A DNA stretch of 7,247 nucleotides from Solirubrobacterales bacterium. Lineage in GTDB: Bacteria; Actinomycetota; Thermoleophilia; Solirubrobacterales; Solirubrobacteraceae. The notes under the pieces are model-generated. The model ran no database searches, had not been told where the DNA came from, and worked only from the letters and a program-made list of their open reading frames with translations. Positions 1 through 5,125 of the stretch are shown here, piece by piece; position 1 is the stretch's first letter, and each line of letters starts with the position of its first letter. A program made the position numbers and the translations under genes. Location: contig JACCQW010000422.1 of the NCBI GenBank assembly GCA_013813955.1, positions 1-7,247 on the forward strand. Direction: 5' to 3'.

Positions 1-1
1 G

Positions 2-61
2 GGCAAGGACGAGAAGCCCGGCGGTCGCGGCGGCCGCGACCGGGACCGCGAGGAGCGGTAG
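2..61 (+). CDS. 3' end of a gene, probably ribosomal protein S18 with a charged Gly/Arg tail (partial)
   Basis: An open frame enters from the left edge and ends at TAG 59-61. The 20 visible codons encode a low-complexity hydrophilic tail rich in Gly, Arg, Asp and Glu (ending RDREER). No catalytic or fold motif is visible. The stop lies 2 nt before the rplI GTG, and the last codons (GAG GAG) carry the AGGAG ribosome binding site of rplI, so the two are translationally linked. The usual gene order rpsF-ssb-rpsR-rplI makes rpsR the most likely identity. S18 is a small-subunit ribosomal protein that pairs with S6, and some actinobacterial S18 proteins carry such C-terminal tails. Ssb, with its Gly-rich tail, is a weaker alternative because the typical acidic DDDIPF-like end is absent. 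The reading frame is secure; the name is an inference from synteny. Confidence 0.5.
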   Translation, partial: GKDEKPGGRGGRDRDREER

Positions 62-63
62 CC

Positions 64-516
64 GTGCCCGAAGCCATCCTGCTCAAGGACGTCGACGGCG
101 TCGGCACCAAGGGGGCCGTCGTGGACGTCTCCAAGGGGTACCTCCGCAACTTCCTGATCCCGCGCAAGCTCGCCCAGCCGGCGACCAGGGGCGCGATCGA
201 CGCCGCGCGCCAGCGCCTGGAGGCGGCGGGCCGCGCGGCCCAGGAGGCCGTCGCGCGCGCGTCGGAGAACGCGGAGATGCTCGGCCGCACCGTGCTGACG
301 CTAAGCCACCAGGCCGGCGACGACGGGCGCCTGTTCGGCTCGGTGACCAACCAGGACATCGCAGATGCCATCGAGGAGGCGCGCGGCATCAAGGTCGACA
401 AGCGCAAGGTCCACCTCGAGGACCCGATCAAGAACGTCGGCACCTACATGGTCGTGGTCGAGATCGCCGAAGGCGTGACCGCCTCGGTCAAGACCATGGT
501 CGTCGAGCAGAAGTAG
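64..516 (+). CDS. rplI: 50S ribosomal protein L9
   Basis: L9 binds domain V of 23S rRNA near the base of the L1 stalk and helps maintain reading frame during translation. The product is 150 residues, the usual size. The N-terminal RNA-binding domain holds the family signature at about residues 9-45 (DVDGVGTKGAVVDVSKGYLRN, then FLIPRKLAQPAT). An Ala/Glu-rich connecting helix spans about 46-78, and the C-terminal domain with the LFGSVTNQDIADAI motif spans about 88-148. The family's common Gly after LIP is replaced by Lys (LIPRKLA), which I recall as usual in high-GC actinobacteria. The start is GTG with AGGAG at 51-55, 8 nt upstream. The preceding gene stops 2 nt earlier, placing rplI in the classical rpsF-ssb-rpsR-rplI operon. 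Confidence 0.97.
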   Translation: MPEAILLKDVDGVGTKGAVVDVSKGYLRNFLIPRKLAQPATRGAIDAARQRLEAAGRAAQEAVARASENAEMLGRTVLTLSHQAGDDGRLFGSVTNQDIADAIEEARGIKVDKRKVHLEDPIKNVGTYMVVVEIAEGVTASVKTMVVEQK

Positions 517-523
517 CCGGCCC

Positions 524-700
524 CTGCCGCTCGCCTCGGTCGCGGACGCGGTCTGGTCGGTGGTCGCCCTCGCGGGCGGCGTCGGCTCGATCGCATTCCT
601 GGCCTGGATGGCCGCGCGCGGCCACGCCGACCGCGACCGCGAGGACGCCGCCCGCGAGTTCTACGACCGCCACGGTCACTGGCCCGACGAGGAGCCGTGA
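524..700 (+). CDS. Small single-pass membrane protein, unknown function (start uncertain)
   Basis: This short frame between rplI and the HTH_42 gene is easily missed because its likely start is non-standard. From 518 to the TGA at 698-700, 58 of 60 codons end in G or C. Just upstream of 518 the same frame contains TCA, AGA, CCA and AGT, so coding appears to begin right after rplI. The product has one hydrophobic helix (VWSVVALAGGVGSIAFLAWM) followed by Arg and a charged tail of about 25 residues containing EFYDRHGHWPDE. The only candidate initiators are CTG 524 (58 aa, 7 nt after the rplI stop, full helix) and GTG 560 (46 aa, shortened helix); neither has a strong ribosome binding site. The stop overlaps the next gene's start as GTGA, which supports real translation. 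The positive-inside rule suggests N-out, C-in topology. I do not recognise a function. Confidence 0.6.
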   Translation: MPLASVADAVWSVVALAGGVGSIAFLAWMAARGHADRDREDAAREFYDRHGHWPDEEP

Positions 701-1839
701 GGCGGACCCTCGACGACGACGGGCTCCGTGCGCTGCGCGTGCGCGCGCAGGGCCTGTGCGGACCGGGCCCCGTCGATGTCGCCTCCGCCGTCCGGGCGGT
801 GGGCGCGGTCCCCGCGCAGGACACGAGGGCATCGCGCCTGGCCGTCCGGCCGCGCAGCAGCGGGCTGAGCGCCGAGGACGTCCGCCGCGCCTGCGACACG
901 GAGCGCTCGGTCGTGCGCACGTGGGCCATGCGCGGGACGCTGCACATGCTCGCCACGGAGGACCTCGGCTGGGTCCTCGCCGCGCTCGGCCCCACCTTCG
1001 CCGCCGCGGGCCGCCCCCGGCGGATGGCGCTCGGACTCGACGACGAGACATGCGAGCGCGGACTGCGCGCCCTGCGTGAGGTCCTGGTCGGATCAGAGCC
1101 ACTCGTGCGCTCCGAGGTCGTGCGCCGCCTCGCCGGGTTCGAGGTCGCGCTGGATCCGGCCGGCCAGGCGCCGGCGCATCTGATCGCCCTCGCCGCACTG
1201 CACGGGGTGCTCTGCCGCGGACCGGAGACCGAGCGCGAGGAGGCCACGTACGTGCTGCTCGACGACTGGGTCGGCCCGATCCAGGCCGTCGATCCCGACC
1301 GCGCGCTGGCCGAGCTCATCCGCCGCTACCTCGCGAGCCACGGGCCCGCCACCGCGCACGACCTCGCGGCGTGGTCGGGCATCGGCATGCGGCGCGCCCG
1401 CGCGGGGCTGGGGCTCGTCGCCGGCGAGCTGGCGGAGGTCGAGACCCACGGCGGCCGGGCCTGGTGTCTCACGGCCTCCGCCGGCACGCGGCGCGACGCC
1501 ACGGTCGAAGGCTCCGAGGTTCCAGAGGGCCCCTGCGTCCGCCTGCTCGGCCGCTTCGACCCCTACCTGCTGGGCCACCGCGGCCGTGAGCTGGTGCTCG
1601 AGCCCGCATTCGCGGGCCGCATCCAGGCCGGTGGCGGCATCGTCCAGCCCGCCGTGCTCGTGGACGGTCGCGTGATGGGCACGTGGCGGCGCGAACGTGC
1701 TGGGGACCGGCCGGCGGTGACGATCGACCTCTTCTCGCAGCTCCCCGACGACCTCCGCCCCGGACTCGAGGCCGAGGCCGCCGACGTGGGCCGCTTCCTG
1801 GGCATGCCGTCCGCCCCACCGACGAACATACGTTCGTGA
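697..1839 (+). CDS. Winged-helix DNA-binding domain protein, HTH_42 family (AlkZ/YcaQ-like)
   Basis: The 380-residue protein matches the HTH_42 (formerly DUF1006) family by eye. Visible family motifs are RTWAMRGTLHML (74-85), a second winged-helix segment with HDLAAWSGI (221-229), LLGRFDPYLLGHR (283-295) and the beta-rich end IVQPAVLVDGRVMGTW (315-330). Characterised relatives AlkZ (Streptomyces) and YcaQ (E. coli) are monofunctional DNA glycosylases that unhook interstrand crosslinks or bulky alkyl adducts. Their catalytic motif is Gln-x-Gln or Gln-x-Asp near residue 40. Here that site reads Pro39-Ala40-Gln41-Asp42, so the first Gln is missing and activity is uncertain. The GTG start overlaps the upstream small gene's TGA (GTGA). 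AGGAG at 690-694 is only 2 nt away, so initiation probably relies on coupling. No other ATG, GTG or TTG occurs in this frame between the rplI stop and 697. The last codons contain the LexA-like palindrome. Confidence 0.88.
   Translation: MRRTLDDDGLRALRVRAQGLCGPGPVDVASAVRAVGAVPAQDTRASRLAVRPRSSGLSAEDVRRACDTERSVVRTWAMRGTLHMLATEDLGWVLAALGPTFAAAGRPRRMALGLDDETCERGLRALREVLVGSEPLVRSEVVRRLAGFEVALDPAGQAPAHLIALAALHGVLCRGPETEREEATYVLLDDWVGPIQAVDPDRALAELIRRYLASHGPATAHDLAAWSGIGMRRARAGLGLVAGELAEVETHGGRAWCLTASAGTRRDATVEGSEVPEGPCVRLLGRFDPYLLGHRGRELVLEPAFAGRIQAGGGIVQPAVLVDGRVMGTWRRERAGDRPAVTIDLFSQLPDDLRPGLEAEAADVGRFLGMPSAPPTNIRS
1822..1837. promoter_or_regulatory. LexA (SOS) box-like palindrome upstream of dnaB
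   Basis: The sequence ACGAAC-ATAC-GTTCGT has perfect 6-bp arms around a 4-bp centre. Its core, CGAACATACGTTCG, fits the Gram-positive/actinobacterial LexA consensus CGAACRNRYGTTCG at every position, including A-T-A-C for R-N-R-Y. It spans the last five codons of the HTH_42 gene, including a rare ATA codon, and lies about 85 nt upstream of the dnaB GTG. A TANNNT hexamer (TACGTT, 1829-1834) sits inside it, so LexA could block a promoter there. The site is a sequence match only; binding is not shown. The 6-bp stem is not followed by a T run, which argues against a terminator. Confidence 0.5.
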
Positions 1840-1906
1840 TCCAATCTTTCGCGCGGAGCTTGCGGGCACGACCCTCGTTGGGCACGAGCCGTGCTCGGCC
1901 GGCGCC

Positions 1907-1912
1907 TACTCT
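1907..1912 (+). promoter_or_regulatory. Candidate -10 element of dnaB (near-leaderless)
   Basis: TACTCT fits the actinobacterial TANNNT -10 pattern and ends 9 nt before the dnaB GTG. The predicted transcript would therefore begin about 2-4 nt ahead of the start codon. No ribosome binding site precedes GTG 1922, which agrees with leaderless or near-leaderless initiation. No good -35 hexamer lies at 16-18 nt; TTGGGC at 1878-1883 is 23 nt away, too far. Confidence 0.4.
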
Positions 1913-1921
1913 CCGCACGTC

Positions 1922-3304
1922 GTGAACAGCTTCCCGGAACCCAGCACCCGCCAGCCCGCATCGGTCGCGACGGGCGTCGCGCCGCCGCACTCCCTGGAGG
2001 CCGAAGGGTCGGTGCTCGGCGGGATCCTGCTCAGCGACCGGGCGATGTACGGGCTGGTGATCGAGGAGGGGCTGAAGGGCGCGGACTTCTACCGCGAGCG
2101 CCACCGACTGATCTACGAGGCGATGTTCGCGCTGTACGAGCAGAGCGAGCCGATCGACGTACTCACGGTCACCGAGCACCTCAAGGCCTCGGGCCGGCTG
2201 GAGGATGCCGGCGGCAAGGCGGCGATCGACGAGCTGACCGGCGGCGTCCCGGGCCTGGGAGGCATCCGCCGCTACGCGCAGATCGTGCGCGAGCACGCGC
2301 TCATGCGGCGCCTGCTGCACACGACGTACGAGATTCAGGCCTCGGTCCTCAACCACCAGGCCGGCCCGCGCGAGCTCGTCGAGCAGGCCGAGCGGGCGAT
2401 GCTCGAGGTGGCTCACGACGACCGCCAGAACGACTTCCGCTCGATCGACGACATCCTCGGCGACGAGCTCAAGAAGATGGAGAAGCTCTCCCGCGAGGGC
2501 ACCTCCCTGACGGGCACGCCGTCCGGCTTCACCAGGCTCGACGACATCACCGGCGGCTTCCAGCCCGGCAACCTGATCGTCATCGCGGCGAGGCCATCGA
2601 TGGGGAAGTCCGCCCTGGTCGCCAACATCGCCGAGAACGCCGCGGTCGAGTTCAACAAGCCGGTCGCGCTGTTCTCGCTGGAGATGTCAGAGACCGAGCT
2701 CGCGCAGCGCTTCGTGGCGTCGCAGGGACGCATTCCCGGCGACGAGCTGCGCAAGGGCCGGGTGCCCGACCACAAGTGGCCGAAGATCCTGGAGGCGTCG
2801 GCCCGGCTCGCCGACGCGCCACTGTTCATCGACGACTCCTCCGACGTCGGGATCCTGGAGATCCGGGCCAAGGCCCGGCGGCTGCACCAGGAGCACAGCC
2901 TGGGGCTGATCATCGTCGACTACCTGCAGCTCATGCGCCCGGACACGCGCGTGGAGTCGCGGGTCCTGCAGATCGGTGAGATGAGCCGGGGGCTGAAGAT
3001 CCTCGCGCGCGAGCTCGACGTTCCGGTCATCGCGCTCTCGCAGCTCTCGCGCGCGGTCGAGGCACGCACGGACAAGCGCCCGATCCTCTCGGACCTGCGC
3101 GAATCGGGTTCAATTGAGCAGGACGCAGACCTCGTCGCCTTCATCTACCGCGAGGAGTACTACGACAAGGAGACCGACCGCCAGGGCATCGCCGACCTGA
3201 TCATCTCCAAGCACCGCAACGGCGCGCTCGGCGACATCGAGCTGACGTTCGCCAGCCAGTACCCCAAGTTCCTAAACTACGTCTCGGCGGAGCGCTACGC
3301 CTAG
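1922..3304 (+). CDS. dnaB: Replicative DNA helicase DnaB
   Basis: DnaB forms the hexameric ring that unwinds DNA at the replication fork, moving 5' to 3', and recruits primase. The 460-residue product has the usual length. The N-terminal DnaB domain begins with PPHSLEAEGSVLGG (21-34) and runs to about residue 125. A linker follows, then the RecA-like ATPase domain from about 195: TPSGFTRLDDITGGFQPG (199-216), Walker A ARPSMGKSA (223-231, Lys229), FSLEM with the catalytic Glu254, Walker B LIIVDYLQL (329-337, Asp333), SQLSR (373-377), DLRESGSIEQDAD (391-403) and the finger motif SKHRNG (429-434). No intein interrupts the ATPase motifs, although actinobacterial dnaB genes often carry one. GTG 1922 is chosen because it leaves the normal short leader before the conserved domain. 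A LexA-like box lies about 85 nt upstream. The TAG stop overlaps the convergent CDF gene's stop. Confidence 0.97.
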   Translation: MNSFPEPSTRQPASVATGVAPPHSLEAEGSVLGGILLSDRAMYGLVIEEGLKGADFYRERHRLIYEAMFALYEQSEPIDVLTVTEHLKASGRLEDAGGKAAIDELTGGVPGLGGIRRYAQIVREHALMRRLLHTTYEIQASVLNHQAGPRELVEQAERAMLEVAHDDRQNDFRSIDDILGDELKKMEKLSREGTSLTGTPSGFTRLDDITGGFQPGNLIVIAARPSMGKSALVANIAENAAVEFNKPVALFSLEMSETELAQRFVASQGRIPGDELRKGRVPDHKWPKILEASARLADAPLFIDDSSDVGILEIRAKARRLHQEHSLGLIIVDYLQLMRPDTRVESRVLQIGEMSRGLKILARELDVPVIALSQLSRAVEARTDKRPILSDLRESGSIEQDADLVAFIYREEYYDKETDRQGIADLIISKHRNGALGDIELTFASQYPKFLNYVSAERYA

Positions 3305-4254
3305 GAGTCGGGTGCAGCGACGGCCTCCCCGGCGGACAGGTCCGGCTCCAGGTAGATCACGGTCGCGATCGGCACGGCCGCGCGCACACGGGCCTCGCAG
3401 GCGTCGATGGCCCCCGCCAGCTCGGACATCGACAGCGACGGGTCGAACTCCACCCTGGCCCCGACCAAGAGCTCCTCCGGGCCCAGGTGCTGGGTGAGCA
3501 TGTGGATGACGCGGTGCACCTCCGCGCCCTGCTCGAGCTCGACCTGGATCCGGCTGACCATGTCCGGGGTGGCCGCCTCGCCGATCAGCAGGCTCTTCAT
3601 CTCGATGGCGAGGACGATCGCGATGCTCACGAGCAGGACGCCGATCGCGAGCGTGCCCAGGCCGTCGAAGACCGGGTTGCCGGTGACGAGGGCCAGGGTC
3701 ACGCCGGCCGTCGCGAAGACCAGCCCGAGCAGCGCCCCCGAGTCCTCCAGCAGGAGCACCGGCAGCTCCGGGCTGCGCGACGTGCGGATGTAGCTCACCC
3801 AGCTGCGCCCGCGGCGCTCCGGCTGGGCGTGACGGACGGCGGTCCGCAGGGCGAAGGCCTCGAAGACGATCGCGACGGCGAAGATCGCGAACGCGACCGC
3901 CGGCGAGGAGATCTCGTGGGGGTCGGTGACCTTCTGATAGCCCTCGTACATCGAGAACAGGCCGCCGAGCGAGAACAGCACCACGGCGACCACGAACGCC
4001 CAGAAGTAGCGGCTGCGCCCGTAGCCGAACGGGTGCAGAGGGGTCGGGGGCCGGCGGGCCCGTCGCCCGCCCAGGACCAGCAGGCCCTGGTTGCTGGCAT
4101 CCGCGACCGAGTGGATCGACTCGGCCAGCAGGGCGGAGGATCCGGTGATGAGAAACCCGGCGAACTTCGCGATCGCGATGCCGACGTTGGCCAGGAGCGC
4201 GGCGACGATCGCTCCGGTGCTGTCCTGGTGCCCGCCGGCGTCGTCGTCGCTCAT
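3301..4254 (-). CDS. Cation diffusion facilitator transporter, SLC30A9/ZnT9-like branch
   Basis: CDF proteins are membrane dimers that exchange divalent metal ions, usually zinc or manganese, for protons. The 317-residue product shows about six hydrophobic segments near residues 14-36, 42-62, 84-104, 118-136, 166-190 and 196-216, then a cytoplasmic domain to the end. The second segment holds the metal-site motif HSVAD (His48, Asp52) in AESIHSVADASNQ. HPFGYGRSRYFW (74-85) and the fifth-segment motif LLLEDSGALLG (167-177) resemble human ZnT9 (HPYGF, VLLEDTAAVLG). Classical zinc exporters have HxxxD in that fifth segment; here it is Glu170-Asp171, so metal specificity cannot be assumed. The ATG start at 4254-4252 has no ribosome binding site, but TAGGTT ends 6 nt upstream, the spacing of a leaderless promoter. 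The gene is convergent with dnaB, sharing CTAG, and divergent from the AAA+ gene. Confidence 0.93.
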   Translation of the reverse strand: MSDDDAGGHQDSTGAIVAALLANVGIAIAKFAGFLITGSSALLAESIHSVADASNQGLLVLGGRRARRPPTPLHPFGYGRSRYFWAFVVAVVLFSLGGLFSMYEGYQKVTDPHEISSPAVAFAIFAVAIVFEAFALRTAVRHAQPERRGRSWVSYIRTSRSPELPVLLLEDSGALLGLVFATAGVTLALVTGNPVFDGLGTLAIGVLLVSIAIVLAIEMKSLLIGEAATPDMVSRIQVELEQGAEVHRVIHMLTQHLGPEELLVGARVEFDPSLSMSELAGAIDACEARVRAAVPIATVIYLEPDLSAGEAVAAPDS

Positions 4255-4260
4255 CGCCCG

Positions 4261-4266
4261 AACCTA
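4261..4266 (-). promoter_or_regulatory. Candidate -10 element of the CDF gene (leaderless)
   Basis: Read on the minus strand this is TAGGTT, a TANNNT match. Exactly 6 nt (CGGGCG) separate it from the ATG at 4254, which places the expected transcription start on the A of the ATG. No ribosome binding site is present, and no convincing -35 hexamer is visible. Confidence 0.45.
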
Positions 4267-4338
4267 CCCACCGGTCGCGACTTTCCGCACGTTGGGCGGA
4301 GAGCCGGCGCGGAGGTTCATCGCGACCACGGGGTGGCC

Positions 4339-4344
4339 TACGCT
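4339..4344 (+). promoter_or_regulatory. Candidate promoter for the AAA+ ATPase and lipoprotein unit
   Basis: TACGCT fits TANNNT. A partial -35 match, TTCATC (4316-4321), lies at the ideal 17-nt spacing. The predicted transcript start, about 4351, is downstream of ATG 4347 and a few nt before ATG 4357. It therefore favours the 20-codon leader ORF and the ATPase start at 4419 over a start at 4347. It lies in a 92-nt divergent region shared with the CDF promoter. Confidence 0.45.
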
Positions 4345-4356
4345 CAATGGCGCCGC

Positions 4357-4419
4357 ATGAACCTCTGCATCCATCAGCCCCGCCCGCGCAGACTCCGCCG
4401 CGCCGAGGCCCCCGCCTGA
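4357..4419 (+). CDS. Possible 20-aa leader ORF upstream of the AAA+ ATPase
   Basis: ATG 4357 opens a 20-codon frame (beginning MNLCIHQPRPRR, seven Arg in total) that ends at TGA 4417-4419. That stop overlaps the proposed ATPase start by one base (TGATG), a standard coupling arrangement. The predicted transcript start lies only about 6 nt upstream of ATG 4357. The peptide could couple or tune translation of the ATPase. It resembles no leader peptide I know, and in GC-rich DNA a frame this short can occur by chance. Confidence 0.3.
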   Translation: MNLCIHQPRPRRLRRAEAPA

Positions 4420-5123
4420 TGGCCCAGGACGAGGCCTGCCCCCTCGGGGTCTGCGACGGCAGCGGCTTCGCCGTCGACGAGGCGACGAACACCGCCTCGG
4501 ACTGCCGCTGCCGCGCCCAGCGCGTCAGCCGTGCGCGGTCGCGGTCGCTGAGCGGCGTCATCCCGCGCAGGTACCGCGGCGTGTCCTTCGACCGCGCGCC
4601 GGTCACCGAGATCGCGCCCGCGGTGACGACCGCCGTGCGCCAGTACGTGCGCCGCATCGACGACAACATCGACGCCGGGCGCGGGCTGTGGTTCTTCGGG
4701 TCGGTGGGCACCGGCAAGACGACGCTCGCGATGCTCGTCTCCCGCCACGCGCTCGAGGCCGGCCGCAGCGTGGCGATCTACTCCCTGCCCCGCCTGCTCG
4801 CCGAGATCCGCACGACGTTCGACGACGACGCGGCGAACTCGTACGTCGGCCTGCTGGACCGCCTCACCGCGGTCGACCTGCTGCACATCGACGACGTCGG
4901 CACCGAGAAGACGAGCCCGTGGGTGCTCGAGCAGCTCTACGCGATCGTCAACGCGCGCTACGAGGACGAGCGCTCCGTCGTCATCACGACGAACCTCGAG
5001 CGCGACGACCTCGCCGAGCAGATCAACGAGCGCACGGTCTCCCGGCTGGAGGAGATGTGCGAGGTCCTGCCTCTGTGGGGGACCGATGCGCGGCGCTACA
5101 GCCCGGACGCCAGGTCCGCCTGA
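4419..5123 (+). CDS. DnaC/DnaI/IstB-like AAA+ ATPase, candidate helicase loader
   Basis: The 234-residue protein has the layout of DnaC/DnaI helicase loaders. An N-terminal cysteine cluster (Cys7, Cys12 in CPLGVCDGSG; Cys29, Cys31 in CRC) looks like a zinc site. A linker follows, then an AAA+ domain: Walker A GSVGTGKT (94-101), Walker B LLHIDDVG (154-161), sensor 1 VITTN (188-192) and an arginine-finger region ERTVSRLEEM (204-213, probably Arg209). DnaC and DnaI open or assemble the DnaB ring onto DNA; IstB relatives serve transposases. No transposase is present and dnaB lies about 1.1 kb away, so a replication role is favoured, as inference. An in-frame ATG at 4347 would add 24 residues rich in Pro and Arg, but it sits above the predicted transcript start; ATG 4419 begins just before the cysteine motif. 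Its own ribosome binding site is weak (GAGG, 4405-4408). The lipoprotein gene follows after 2 nt. Confidence 0.87.
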   Translation: MAQDEACPLGVCDGSGFAVDEATNTASDCRCRAQRVSRARSRSLSGVIPRRYRGVSFDRAPVTEIAPAVTTAVRQYVRRIDDNIDAGRGLWFFGSVGTGKTTLAMLVSRHALEAGRSVAIYSLPRLLAEIRTTFDDDAANSYVGLLDRLTAVDLLHIDDVGTEKTSPWVLEQLYAIVNARYEDERSVVITTNLERDDLAEQINERTVSRLEEMCEVLPLWGTDARRYSPDARSA

Positions 5124-5125
5124 CC

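Noticed and set aside
1885..1897. Inverted repeat CGAGC-CGT-GCTCG in the dnaB upstream gap
   Set aside because: Only 5-bp arms of pure GC-rich composition; such repeats are expected by chance here and no conservation can be seen.
1836..1925. Short frame from GTG 1836 ending as GTGA on the dnaB start
   Set aside because: It has no ribosome binding site, an Arg-rich random-looking product and no hydrophobic or family pattern; it most likely reflects GC-rich open frames.
2586..2925. Search for an intein in the dnaB ATPase motifs
   Set aside because: Walker A, the catalytic Glu motif and Walker B are contiguous at normal spacing, so no intein or fragment is present.
4274..4281. 8-bp palindrome GTCGCGAC upstream of the CDF gene
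   Set aside because: A GC-only style palindrome of this size is expected frequently, and it does not repeat at the other promoters.
4284..4297. Short words TCCGCACGT and CGTTGGGC shared by the dnaB and CDF/ATPase promoter regions
   Set aside because: The matches are 8-9 bp, differently arranged in the two places, and of a composition common in this DNA; not enough to call an operator.
4347..4418. N-terminal extension of the AAA+ ATPase from ATG 4347
   Set aside because: It would add 24 Pro/Arg-rich residues, has only 2 nt between a -10-like hexamer and the ATG, and the cysteine motif normally near the N-terminus starts just after ATG 4419.
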